From Dicyema japonicum (lineage: Eukaryota; Dicyemida; Rhombozoa; Dicyemidae): 64,000 nt of DNA. Location of the stretch: NCBI GenBank assembly GCA_011109175.1, contig RDEW01000024.1, positions 391,005 to 455,004 of the forward strand, given 5' to 3'. Position 1 is the stretch's first letter. Each line of letters starts with the position of its first letter. Under the pieces are notes generated by a model that saw only the letters and a list, made by a program, of their open reading frames with translations, made no database searches and was not told the DNA's origin. The position numbers and the translations under genes were made by a program. Positions 34,532 through 45,510 of the stretch are shown here, in pieces.

Positions 34532-34699
34532 CTATAAATATTGTTTCTTTGAGTGTTGCACATGCGGGGCTATAATCATTATGGCTTTCGTGAAAGTGCT
34601 TTAATAATAATAATAATAAATGACATTTACATTGGTTAACCATTATTTATTAATTTTTTATAACGTGCGCATCAACGTGCTTATGTGTAAATCAGTTCG

Positions 34700-35230
34700 T
34701 CGTTTTTATAAAGATTCTTATTTGTCATTTGGATTTATATGCAAAGATAAAAATAAACTACCTCAATGTCTAATTTGCATGGATTTTTGGCAAGTGATGC
34801 GATGGTTCCTAGCAAACTAAAGAGACATTTTACTTCCAAGCATCCGGACTATTCCAAAAAATCTGTGGATTATTTTATCCATTTGAAAAAACAACTTAAG
34901 TATTATTTGGTTTTTACTATGAATCGTAGATCTAGTCAAATGATGTTCAGTGAAACTTTTTTAAACACAAAGGAATCATTGAAATGTTCATACCTGATCT
35001 CAGAAGTGATAGCAAAACAACTAAAACCTCACACTATTGGCAAAAACTTGATAATCCCTGCTTGTCGTATTATTGCTCGGACTATGTTTGGTCATAAATA
35101 TGAACAAAAAATAATGAAGATACCTTTGTCAGATAACACTGTTTCTCGTCGGATTTGTGCTGAAATGCGAGTGCCTTTGTTAACCATTCGACCTGATATT
35201 AATGATATATGCAAAAACAATAATAATTAA
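34700..35230 (+). pseudogene. hAT transposase, internally deleted (BED finger retained)
   Basis: A BED zinc finger is visible: LPQCLIC, then DFLASDAMVPSKLKRHFTSK with the His pair. A 1-nt loss in a T-run near 34,783 breaks the frame. The typical ZBED5-like continuation follows (AKQLKPHTIGKNLIIPACRI; PLSDNTVSRRI) and then, abruptly, the family's C terminus (MRVPLLTIRPDINDIC). The RNase-H-like catalytic core is missing. It could bind DNA but not transpose. Confidence 0.85.
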
Positions 35231-35399
35231 GAATTCATTTTTTTATTAATAAAAATTTGGGCATTAAATTACCAATTTTTGTACTTAGTTTTACACATCT
35301 TAAAAAATTAATTTTTTATTTTTTAATGTGTGCCGTGGATTATTTTTTACGATTAGTGTGCCGCGAGAATTATTTTTGAAAAGCTCTGGTATAACCTGT

Positions 35400-36780
35400 C
35401 TTTGAATTAATAGTGGCAGTGTTATCTTTGTAGCATAATTATCATAATATTTTATTAAAATTAATTATTAAACACATATTTATATATTTATATATAAAGA
35501 CTTTTAAACGAGCATTCATCACAGCATAAAACAACCTCCTCATAAAACCGTTGTACTCATGTCTTTCTTAGGTTATCAGCCAATTTACATCAACCTCATC
35601 GTAAAGTTATTAATTCGTCAACTTAATGTTAAAATGACAAATATCTTTGGAAAGTGAATGAACATACTTCTGTCTTAAAATCCATCCGTCATTTGACTAA
35701 AATGAACTGATCTCCAAATTATTCACGACATCCCTAAATTGTTCATCAACATTACTCGAACGGCACTGTTACATAATTGTAGATTATTTATCAATAAAGA
35801 GCGTCTCCTGAGTAAAGTGGATCCAATGATTCAGAAGGAAGAAGTAACTAATCAAGTAGCTACATAGAGCACATGGCAAACGGGAAAATAATAATTTATG
35901 TCATACCTGACAATTTCATGGAAAAAAATTATTTATTAAAATTGTTCAACAAATCACAAAAAATGCTTGGAGTAATTTTAGGTAAGCACACATGCTTCTC
36001 CCGACTAGGCGAAAATCTGGTGTGAAGTGCCAAGAGAACCATTCAGATGAAGCTTTTTAACTATCGAAATTGGTTTGTGGTCGCATATTGAATCATAAGT
36101 CACCAAGGCTTTATTAATTACAGGGAAGGGGAACAAAGGGAGACAGAGTATTCTTGCGTTTTTGATGGCTCATTCATGATCGTCAATGGCCTCTGTGACA
36201 GCAGAAGTCTCCCTCTTATTTCGGAGGGTAGACTTAATAGCCACAACAGGTATTTTGCATTCATGTCCCCACAGATGGGAGCGTTGGCCAAGATAGAAAG
36301 ATCAGATAGTTCGGCTATAACAAAGTCATTCGGACATTAGCATGGTGGTGGGAATATATGCTAATAATGGAAATTTTTTTTATTTTGAAGTGGAATTAAA
36401 ATTTCAAAAAAAATAATTCCCGTTTATAGATTCTAACCGACATTTTGAGAACAAGGTAACTTCTCTGAAGAAAATGATAATTCTAAAAACTGTCTCAAAA
36501 ACACTTGAGCCTTGTCACAGTTTATGAACAATTTATCTGACCCACGATGACGTGTGCAAACCCATAGTGGCCAATGCCGATTTCTCACTCCTCGTCCATG
36601 AAACTATCAGCAGTCAGAAGGCTGCATTAAATTTAATTGTACCAGAACACAAAATCTTAATAGAATTACAACAGAAACTCTTAAAGGAGGCTAGTCTACC
36701 GAATGCCCTCTGTTCCATAAACTATCAAAATATCTACAATCATAAAGTTTGAGTCGATGTCATGCCCAATTAGAAGTGCT
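35400..36780. other. Unassigned region with possible retroelement pieces
   Basis: No clear gene. Around 36,100-36,330 the sequence is GC-richer and retroelement-like. A plus frame at 36,552-36,752 (helical, LLKEASLPNAL) has no family I recognise, and I could not connect it to other exons. Confidence 0.3.
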
Positions 36781-36799
36781 GTATAGGATTATCGACCCC

Positions 36800-36900
36800 A
36801 CCGGACTCGTCCTCTCCCTTGTCGGTCTGGGATCACTTAGTTAATCGAGAACGTTTATTTCTTTCTCTTTGACTTAGTGAAAGAATAATAATTATACAAA
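36800..36900 (+). repeat. Retroposon 3' tail, hairpin type
   Basis: The sequence GTCGGTCTGGGATCACTTAG, a loop TTTATTTCTTTCTCTTTGAC, and an eroded second arm. It matches 45,425-45,500, whose two arms (GGATCACT and AGTGATCC) pair perfectly. Confidence 0.65.
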
Positions 36901-37040
36901 GACTTGTAGCTTCTTAAACAATAGACATGAAAACTTATTTAGTATAAAATGAAATTCTGGTTTTTATCTAATGGTGTCTCCAATTTTCTACACTTACGTT
37001 CGCTTTCTTCAGCCTAAAACTGCCTTCTGGTCTCATCCTC

Positions 37041-37551
37041 CTAAAACCCAATTATGATCAGACAAATAATTAGCAAAGCAATAGGACGCCAAATAGACTC
37101 TACCTCCTTCTGATCAGTCCACTTAACACCCAATAAAATAAAGTAACGAAAACTATTAAAACTATAAACTAGATCCATATGATCGTAAGGCTGATTTGAA
37201 TTTGCTTATCTTAACCTCTTCATGAGATATTTTTTGAATTGATTCTCGGATTTTCTAGTATTAGGTAATATTACAACATCAATATTATCCTCAATAATCT
37301 TTCCTTCTTGTTCATAAGCATTGTACAAGTTCTCTTCGATGGACTGAAATGTGGTCATTACCTTCCAATAATGAAAATTAATTACTAGTTTTTCCATTTC
37401 TTCCTTGAATTTGTTTAGAATTAATATATCCTCATCTCTCTTTTTATTCAAATCAGAGATTATCTCCTGAAGTGAGTTGTTTAGATCAGTGGAAAAATTA
37501 CTAATATTATTTAGTAGATTACCACTTCTGACTGTCTCCCTCCTGGCTCAT
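37041..37551 (-). CDS. Small coiled-coil membrane-anchored protein (about 141 aa, micro-introns)
   Basis: ATG at 37,549-37,551, stop TAG at 37,041-37,043. Introns at 37,501-37,522 (22 nt, GT-AG) and 37,153-37,215 (63 nt; a 54-nt alternative also keeps frame) give 426 coding nt. The N-terminal two thirds is charged and helical (DLNNSLQEIISDLNKKRDED; LNKFKEEMEKLV). The C terminus has hydrophobic stretches (FRYFILLGVKW; then IWRPIALLIICLIIIGF up to the stop), so a C-terminal tail anchor in the ER or outer mitochondrial membrane is likely. An 18-nt in-frame GT-AG stretch (GTAATGACC...CAG) could be a further intron. No family recognised; the layout resembles SNARE-like or organelle-tethering proteins, which is speculation. 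Confidence 0.65.
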
Positions 37552-37599
37552 TTTATATTTATCAAATTTACCGCCTAATTTAAATTTTTAATTTAATTT

Positions 37600-39050
37600 T
37601 TTTAATTAATTAAATAAAATAAAAATTATAAAGGGACTACTGACAAACTGGGTAAATAAAAAAATAAGACAATAGTATTTGGTTACAAATAAATATGAGA
37701 CATAATCAAATAAGTCTTCCTAATGCTGAGTAGGTCACGTTTCAACCATCCAGAGGAGTTCTTCTTGGACGGCACTGGGAAGCTTCCAAAGATCAATTGT
37801 GGAGACTTTTAAATTAATTTCTTATTTTGATAACTGAGTCAGTTGCTTGGTCACTTTTCTTCGTAAAATGGATTGGTTTTCATTTACCGTATATCCTCAT
37901 GCCTTCTGCACTATTGAAGTAGTGTGTTATCAAGGGACTTGAAGTTAGTCGAGTTGAAATCAATAAATAATAGTCGACCAAGTCAACAAACTTTCTCCTC
38001 GACATTTTTGTAGTCAGTGAATAACATGAGTTTCCCGAAAACGATGCCACAAGGCGGCGAAAAGGAAAAAAGGTTATTTTCCCTAACTATTATTTCTTTG
38101 CCTACTAATGAGTTAAATGGTAAAAACGATAATCGTGGCACTAGATTAAAGTTGTGTAAGAAGAATTGTGCTCCATGGAACTCGATAACTATTAGGTTGT
38201 TGAAAAAGCTGTGCAGAAACTTTTTTTCATATATGATGGATGCCACTTTCCTATGGAATAGAGGGAATCCTAGGAAAATAATATCCTCTCTCAGTATTGC
38301 CCACATCTCAACGGTTACACGTCCTTGGTATGGGTCGAACGTAGACCATTGTGTCCGACACTGCTGCTCCCAGAGTAATATAATACAGCCGACCGTAGAC
38401 AGTGATTGACATTGTATAGTGCTCATTCCGATTTATGTATTAGTTAGATCCATTAGGGCTGTTGGATGCTTTTCTATGTTTCTTTTGAGCGAGTCTCTTG
38501 TTGAAGGAATTATCTCATCATTGCTGGTTAGTGAGTGTAACGCCATTGTACATCTCCCATAGATTTCCCATACGATTCCTCTTCCTGGACGATGATATTG
38601 AGTTTTCATTAAGTGACAAAACTCCAAGGGTGACTTCGAGGTTAAAACTTTCGTTTCTCGAGGCAATCCTCTTGATGATTGACTTTAAATTTCCTTCTTT
38701 CAGTTCTGTTGAGCTCAGAGTTCAAGAAGTGCAAAGCATAAAAGACAGTTCCATGCATTCCCATGTCAGCCTCGATTACTTTGGCGATTTATTGCTATTC
38801 AATGGTCTAGCTCCTGTGGAAGGCCTGTCGCGAGTTTCGATTATTTGACAAACGACGCTGAGTCTCTTCTAATAACACGTCCACAGTTCGGATTTGTTTT
38901 GCACGTGCCATCAAATTGGTTAACCGACTCCTATGCTGGTCTACTGATACTTAGGCCGGCATTTGCTTGATGTGGAAATTGACTCACTTTTTTGGAATTT
39001 TTTTTTATTTTTTCAGCTTTATTTTAATATTAAAATCCGTCCATTTATCC
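37600..39050. other. Unassigned region with old LINE-like pieces
   Basis: Short frames on both strands (for example a minus frame near 38,433-38,666 ending RDSLKRNIEKHPTALMDLTN) resemble the far C terminus of Jockey-like elements, but no catalytic motif survives. No host gene found. Confidence 0.3.
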
Positions 39051-39116
39051 GGGAGTTATTGTGTCACATACATACAGTAAAGTCCCTTAAGTTGGCCCAA
39101 AATTGTTCTTGAACTA

Positions 39117-39220
39117 TTTTTAGATGCGTGGAACCTTCCACTAGGTAACATCAGCGAGAATCGAATTCGTGACCTAAGCCACTTTGCCCGACACCTAACC
39201 ACTATTCCCCGGTTCTTCTT
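39117..39220 (-). mobile_element. SINE head fragment
   Basis: On the minus strand: GGGGAATAGTGGTTAGGTGT (A box region), GGGCAAAGTGGCTTAGG, B box-like GAATTCGATTC, and TAGTGGAAGGTTCCACGCAT. This is the tRNA-derived head of the SINE family without the body or tail. Confidence 0.75.
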
Positions 39221-39919
39221 TATAATTTTTGAAAATTTCTTCAAAGTGATCTACAAATCCTTATAGGTAAGGTTGTTGTCAGTTATCATTTCCCCATGTA
39301 ATTCAAAAACCATGTCTTTTTTTGAATCTTGTAAGAAATCCTTTCGAAATCTTGAAATCACTAATTGATTAATATTCCTATCAATATTTTGTGCTTTATT
39401 TGATATTATCATCATTTAACAAAGCACATATAAAAATACCCTTAGATTGCATCAAATCCATCCATTCAACAAGCTTAGTATTAAATTTAGGAAATTAACG
39501 ATTTGCATGTCTTTGTTTAAAGAATATAATTTTTAGATATTTTAAACATGGACTCTGAGCAATGAAGAATATTATTCACTGTTTTTCTTGAAATTCGAAT
39601 ATTAAATAAATCAGAAATCTGTGAGCGATTTTTTGGCACGATTTAGTATTATTCTCGTCTTTATATATATCAAAATTTGATTTTTTTGGAAACAATTAAG
39701 CCTTGTATAACTGCAATGAGAAGCTTTCTAACAGATGGTAAAATTTTTATTTTTAAAAAAAATATTTTTTTTATTGAAATGAATTACCGAGAAGGATTAT
39801 GGCTGAGACATAAGATTGGAATAACCAGAACACGTTCGCGATCCACGAAGCATGCTTTTTCAACTAACATTTGTTTCTTTGGCTTAAATAATAATTATTA
39901 TTTCTTAACCACTAACTAA

Positions 39920-41240
39920 TATTCAGGTGATCCCGGCATCTCTCAATAATCGGGCCATTTTTTCTCGATGCTCCAACCGTGATCCCACACATTTTCTATA
40001 CGGACGGGGGTCTTTTTCCTCTCCTCTTCTGAAATTGCCTCCAGTTGCCTCTATGATAGACTCGAGTGCTCTGGGGGCAATTTCTTTATCTGTATATTTT
40101 TCCAGTAATTTTATTGCTCTTGGCTGGATCTCTTGAATTTTTGTTAGGTTCGTTGCCGACAGGTTAGATCCCCATGCAGCACATGCATAGCCTATTGTTG
40201 GCTCGACATACTGCTTGTAGAGGGTCCCGATACCTGGCGGATAAATTCCTCCACAGTTCCAAAGGAAGGCTTTTACAAAATTGATCTTCTTTGCACAGGT
40301 TGATATGATGGATTCCACATGGGCTGAGAAGCAGAGGAAAGTATCAAAAGTTACTCCCAGTATCTTCTGCGATTTCTTTTGTGGTATAGGTACTCCATTT
40401 AACGTGACATCAATTGTTTGCGTTCCCATCTTTCTATTCTTAGTAAATAGAGTGACTGCTGACTTTTCGGAACATGCATTTAATCGATTCTCGCACAACC
40501 ATCCATATATGTTATTTAGTATTCCTTGTAGTCTTTCTTTAGCATGTTCGACATTTACGTCCCTAGATGCGACAACTATGTCATCGGCATAGGAAAGTAG
40601 CATGTCATTATTATTCATAGGTACGGGGAGATCACTCAAAAACAAATTAAAAAGGATTGGTGACAGAGGAGATCCTTGGGGTACACCATTGGGTAATAAT
40701 CCCGATCTGGAACTCTTGTTTCCGACACTTTCCCTCGGCGTCCACTTACGAAATTTGTAATTATAACTTTAATGGTGCATCAATTTTTGTCAAAAATATT
40801 TTTTGTATTAGGATCTTCCGTGTGACAGAGAGGAAAGCTTTTTGAATGTCGATCGTGCATATGACCGATTTTTCCTGTTTTGGCTTGATCTTGTGTCTTT
40901 CAGTTATGAACTTTATTAATGTTGTTAGAAAGGAGGTTGTTGATAATCCTTCCTTGAAGCCATGTAGGAATGTAGGTTGTGGGAGAAAAGGGTGAATAAC
41001 TTTAAGGACCAGTTTCTCCAGAATCCTCGACAAAACATATATAAGGTAAACTGGTCTGTAAGAGCCGGGATCGTTCTTTGGTCTTCGCAGCTTCAATATT
41101 GGTCGAATTTTTGATAGTTTCCACAAAGTCGGTATGGTATTTCTGTTCAGCGATGTGTTGTAGATGTTTGTTAATGCATTTATTGATGCTGGGCCCAAGT
41201 GTTTCAGCAGAATAAGAGGAATTCCGTCTGGACCACAATA
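39920..41240 (-). mobile_element. LINE-J reverse transcriptase remnant, minus strand
   Basis: Minus-strand order: a fingers part at 40,761-41,198 (LWKLSKIRPILKLRRPKNDP, SYRPVYL, LHGFKEGLSTTSFLT, VICTIDIQKAF). Then, after a frame break, YADDIVVASRD near 40,585, QKILGVTFDTFLCFSAHVES, TLYKQYVEPTIGYACAAWGS and a C-terminal stretch ending at 39,923. Both Asp of YADD are present. The missing piece between palm A and C spans a frame break near 40,700. One of the longest LINE-J copies here. Confidence 0.85.
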
Positions 41241-41929
41241 GTTTGTTTTTTTCTGATTTGATATTGCTTTGGATACATCTTTAGGAGAAAATAAGTCAGC
41301 GGGGCCATTTTGGATGGCTTTCTCTTTATTTTCGATTGTGTGTTAATCTTTTTATAAGGAATGTGACTGATTCGAATACAATGTTTCATAAATTTATTCA
41401 GATTAAGCTTGCATTGTTCTTTGTTATCTTCGAATTCTGGATTTTTCAGACGCCTCAACATCTTCCACATGTTGAAAATTAAGGTCTGATAATTTATGGC
41501 AACAGAGATTCGCAAGAGTTTCTTCCTTTAGGTGTTGTTTGTGCTTTTCGTGATGAGAATGTTTAGTGACCTGATTCGATTAATGACCTCTCGTGAGCGA
41601 TGTGTCATTCTCTTAAGGTTGTTTCTTTCCATAATTATTTTCTTGTTTTTGAGTTGTATTTCAATTTTTCGTTTTTTATATATGCTTTTCTGATAAAATT
41701 TTTTCTCCCGTCAATGAATTAAAAAAATAAATAAAATAATTGTCTTTAATTAAAAAATAAATTAAATAATTGAAAAAGATTAGTAAAAATAAAATTTATG
41801 TTTTTAATAATTGGCCAATTTAAGGGTTGGCCAACTAGAGGGACTTCACTGTATTTATTATTAAGTAAAATTAATAATAAAATTTTTACTTGATACGTGT
41901 TAATTAAACTTGTTGGTTGGTGAGTATAT

Positions 41930-42275
41930 GGTCACGATTCTGTGATGTTAGCCGCGTAGCGCCATGTGGTGTTTCGTGACTAGTTGGTCGAAGTTTCTGT
42001 TTGTTCGTCTGTTCCTCTTCTCTCTTCTTATTAGAGTGGCGTCATGTGATCCACCTGTCTAGGTGGCGCCCAGTGCCAGGCCGGCACGAAAAAGGATCAT
42101 TTGCTCTCCCCACTCCACTGGAGGGGTTTCTACAACTGCATGTAATGGAGCCTTTTACCTTTTATGTTGATTCCGGATGGACTCTGTTTCTGTATAAGTG
42201 GAAACTGGATACACTTAATTAGTTGATTACTTTAACTTCTTTCTTTGTGTATCCGGGGTTAATAAATATATAATA
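41930..42275 (+). repeat. Repeat family X, most complete copy, with 3' stem-loop
   Basis: About 330 bp: CGCCATGTGGTGTTTCGTGA, GGCGCCCAGTGCCAGGCCGG, CTCCACTGGAGGGGTTTCTA, ATGTTGATTCCGGATGG, then GGATACACTTAATTAG, a pyrimidine loop and GTGTATCCGGGGTTAATAAA. The arms at 42,207-42,214 and 42,247-42,254 pair over 8 bp. Related to 24.9-25.4 kb. Looks like a SINE or a LINE 3' UTR; no protein. Confidence 0.7.
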
Positions 42276-42789
42276 AATAAATAGTCACGAACACTGAAGC
42301 TAATTTTTGCAAGAAATGTTCAGAGTTTGTAGTCAACTTAGATGAGGTACTTTTTTTGTTCAAATTGTTCAATTGAAATATTCGTCCATTGAGTGCTTAT
42401 TTATTTAAAACAAGGACTCACCGAGAAATTAAGAGAATACGTGACTGTCATGTGATCCCAGCCTCCTAATTTTGCACGAAATATGATTAGTGGTATTATT
42501 ATGCACATTCGCGACAACAAGATAGTTAATCAATTGACGTCGCTTGTGCCGCGTCCTGGATGATCTTTGCTGTATGACGCCTCAACGCTCTCTCCCACCG
42601 TATATGTTTATGCAACTTAGAAGCAGAACAGGAATCGCAAATATATCAACATATTTAAAAAACCGAAGTTTTTCTCGCACCCATTGTAGAAGGTGTAATA
42701 AAGAGCGTAGCATCTCGAATATTGAGTTGATTTTGTACATCAGGGAAAGTGGGAGCATGAATGAGGAACACAAATATTAAATAGTAGGA

Positions 42790-43480
42790 ACTACGGTTTG
42801 TCGGCATAGTTTTAGTCTTCTAGTCGATATGGGCTTTTCAAAGCACTCAGAGATTCAATTTTAGTTTTTTCGTTTGGATTTGGTTGAGGTGTCAGATGGA
42901 GCTTATCGATGTGTCAAATTCCATTCCAAAGATCTTAGGATTCTATTTCAGAACTACTTCGAATGTGACCTTGTACCCACGATCTGATGTGAATAAAGTG
43001 AAGTAGATTTTGATGCAATAATTGATAACATTAAAACCCCCTAACGTATTCACTATGAGGGATCTGCTCTTAGAGGCGATAATAATATCACCTGCATGAA
43101 ACATAATTAGTATCTGAGATCGTCAATCTGATGGACATCACGAAGAAATAAATTCAAACAAAATCGGAGAAAGTGGGGACTCTGTAATAGTTTGGATCTC
43201 AACCTGCTGTTTCCCAATACGCCGCCCGGAAAGTAAGTTTTCAGCCAGTTCTGAGATTAGGATGAATATTGGTGTGAAAAAAAAATTATAAAGTGTGTCT
43301 TCAAAAAAACGTCTTAGATTTTTTTAAAATCCTTTCCTCTTTCCTGGTTTGTACAAGGTCAATAATCCCATCTCCAACTTCAAAAAGAGTGTTCAAATAC
43401 GGAGTTAAAATATTTTTGTAATAAGATCCATTAGTTCCATAGGAGATACTTGATCATTTTCAGTTTATTGATGGTCAAGT
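42790..43480 (-). mobile_element. LINE-J RT fragment, minus strand
   Basis: On the minus strand, FHAGDIIIASKSRSLIVN near 43,040-43,100 stands in the YADD position (one Asp kept), followed by NPKIFGMEFDTSISSI. Upstream there is a decayed QxG region around 43,150-43,220. Many stops. Confidence 0.6.
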
Positions 43481-43831
43481 GAGTCTCACCAATAATATCG
43501 GTAGATTTAATTTACTTGCTGATTTCTCAAACAGATCAAAAGACGAGCTTTCATTTCTGTTCAATTGTTTGCAATAATCTAAGTTTTTTCTATATCGTCT
43601 ACGCAGTTCCTGATTGTCATGAGCAAAAATCTTTGTCGTTGAATACATAATGTAATATGTCACATGGGCCAAGCGTTACCTATGGGCAGCCTGTTACATT
43701 AACCTTGAACCAAGATTAACTTCAATTAATTATATAAATGATTTATTAACCACAAAAAATTAAATTTAAGTAACTTTTTTTAGTCTACTCATTAATACAG
43801 TCGATATTTCTCCTTTCGAATTTTTTATCTA

Positions 43832-45260
43832 TCAAATTAAACTATTTAAAACTACCTCCACGCGATTATTCGATAAAATATTAATTATTTCTGCAACTGG
43901 ATAATACTGAGACTCAAACTTATCCAGTCGCAATGAGGGATTTGTTCCAAAGTCCTTTTTAGCCCGAACCTATTTATTAATGTTTTTGATTCATACTTTA
44001 TCTCCCATGTTAAAAGTATATTTACTATTATGAACATTCATTTTCCTGTTCATAGCTTTGTAATAATTAGAATTTTCTTCAATCGATTTAATTTCGAAGT
44101 TGAATCTCTTCGCATTCGGACACAAATTATCTGACTGGGAATTATCTAGATATAAATTTTTTAAATCAAACTACGTGAATTTTAATAGATTCTGGAGTCG
44201 AACAATTAACCAAATCGTCAATTTGTTCTGGAATCGCACACTCATCACTTAAATTATCTAAGTCATAATGTTAAGTATAACCATTAATTATTGAATTTAT
44301 TCCCTTAATTCCTCGATATCTTTCGAAAGGACTTTCGTTAGAAAATGAATGGACCGATATGTTGTAACTGTAGACAGCACTTTCTAATTTATCAAGCCAC
44401 TTTTTTTCACTGTTATCCAGCATTTTTGACAACTTCCTCGTGATCGTCTGATTAAATCTTTCGACAATTCCTTGTGCTCGTGGATTGTTAGGCCTTCCGT
44501 GAATTTGCTTAATGTTAAAATCTTCGCAAAGTTTTGTTATTTCTTGATTTTTAAATTCAGAACCATTGTCCGACTGAAGAAATTTACATGGCCCATTCAG
44601 GCGGAACAAAGATCTTAAGTTTTCACATACTTCTTTACCAGACTTATTATAGAGTGGTCGTACAAAAGCGAATCTATAAATTAAAAAAAAACCAACCTAC
44701 TATATATGTCAATGACCGTTAAAACCCATTTGAAATTTTCATTTAATGTTGAAAATTTTTTCAGGTCTATTAGATCTACTGAAAACGTTCATTTGGAGAA
44801 GAAGCAAACACATGGTGATTTATATCTCCAATCTACAAAAAATCACGAACTTTTAAAGGACGCGAAAATTTGCAGACTTCACAATTTCGAATGACTTTTC
44901 TGATAATCTCATTCTTTACAGTGAAGTATCTTTGTCGACATTCATACTCAATTTTATTGACTCCTCCGTGTGAAAACTCGTGCAACGATTTCGCAACATG
45001 CTCCATTTCGGTTTCATTATCCAGGGATATGACTAACTTGGGATCAGTTGATTTAAGATACAGTCTAAAATTATTGAAAATTTACAATACCTGTCATTGA
45101 TAATAGAAAAATTCTCTATCTTCTTTACAAGCCTATATTTTCGGTGCCTCGGAAGATTTTCGGGAAATTTATCATGCAAAGCATCTTTTAAAGTTTGATA
45201 TTCAACGCAATCTTTCACAAAACCCTTGTAAGAAGCCATTGCAACAAAATAATCTTCCAT
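43832..45260 (-). CDS. Stand-alone retroviral-type integrase gene with micro-introns (may be decaying)
   Basis: ATG at 45,258-45,260, stop near 43,832. GT-AG introns of 26 nt (near 45,075-45,100), 23 nt (44,674-44,696), 24 nt (near 44,265) and 27 nt (near 43,985) restore family text. Domains in order: N-terminal helices; an HHCC zinc domain (LHEFSHGGVNKI, CEVC); the rve core with TVIDIYSRFAFVRPL (first Asp; the 23-nt intron lies inside it), LQSDNGSEFKN (second Asp) and GIVERFNQTI (Glu); then a GDKV basic C-terminal segment. No RT or protease lies beside it. It resembles KRBA2/SCAND3-like and GIN-type cellular integrases. One stop near 44,835 and a 1-nt slip near 44,780 remain unexplained, so it may be a recent pseudogene or the introns may be misplaced. 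Confidence 0.7.
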
Positions 45261-45394
45261 GCTATAAATCACGCTAGAAATCTAGGTTTACCGCTATAAA
45301 AAATAAAATCTTTATAATCATAACATTTATGAATAAAAAACTAATTTAACAGGATTAAATCACGATATAAATCGGATATATAAAATTAAATGTC

Positions 45395-45510
45395 GGATAA
45401 TCCAATGAGGGACTCATCCTCACCTTTGTCGGTCTGGGATCACTTAGTTAGATGAGAACTTTTATTTCTTTCTTTTTGACCCAGTGATCCTGGGGTAATA
45501 ATAATAATGT
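45395..45510 (+). repeat. Retroposon 3' tail with perfect 8-bp stem
   Basis: GTCGGTCTGGGATCACTTAG, a pyrimidine-rich loop, then AGTGATCCTGGGGTAATAAT. The arms GGATCACT (45,437-45,444) and AGTGATCC (45,483-45,490) are exact complements. Same layout as repeat family X, but with a different stem sequence. Confidence 0.75.

Larger units (their letters stand above)
31572..34617 (+). mobile_element. LINE-R, nearly full-length RTE-like non-LTR retrotransposon
   Basis: It starts just after the target copy AAATGATATTT (31,561-31,571) and ends in a TAA-repeat tail followed by AAATGACATTT (34,618-34,628), an 11-bp duplication with one mismatch. It encodes an APE endonuclease and then an RT with a short C-terminal domain. 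Its last about 45 bp (GCGGGGCTATAATCATTATG, GGCTTTCGTGAAA) match the 3' end of the tRNA-derived SINEs. Few frameshifts remain, so the insertion is younger than most LINEs here. Confidence 0.92.
31379..35388 (+). mobile_element. hAT transposon (ZBED5/Buster type) with exact 8-bp TSD, split by a LINE
   Basis: The left end is CAGAGGTTGTCAACGGTGTG at 31,379; the right end, on the minus strand, is CAGAGCTTTTCAAAAATAAT at 35,388. Both are followed by a shared CGCGGCACACTA box. The flanks carry the identical 8-bp duplication GTATAACC at 31,371-31,378 and 35,389-35,396, the hallmark of hAT insertion. A LINE-R of 3.0 kb is nested inside, so the original hAT was only about 1 kb: an internally deleted derivative whose transposase piece lies at 34.7-35.2 kb. 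Confidence 0.95.
39075..41851 (-). mobile_element. Second pogo/Tigger element, filled with nested insertions
   Basis: The left end is CAGTAAAGTCCCTTAAGTTG and the right end, on the minus strand, CAGTGAAGTCCCTCTAGTTG; GGCC follows on both sides. TA flanks are at 39,073-39,074 and 41,852-41,853. Inside: a SINE head (39,117-39,220, minus), a minus-strand transposase piece resembling a pogo HTH region (SQISDLFNIRISRKTVNNIL, 39,570-39,640), a LINE-C 3' end (39,780-39,890) and a LINE-J (39,920-41,240, minus). The ends differ from the 9-10.5 kb element, so it is a separate family. Confidence 0.85.
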
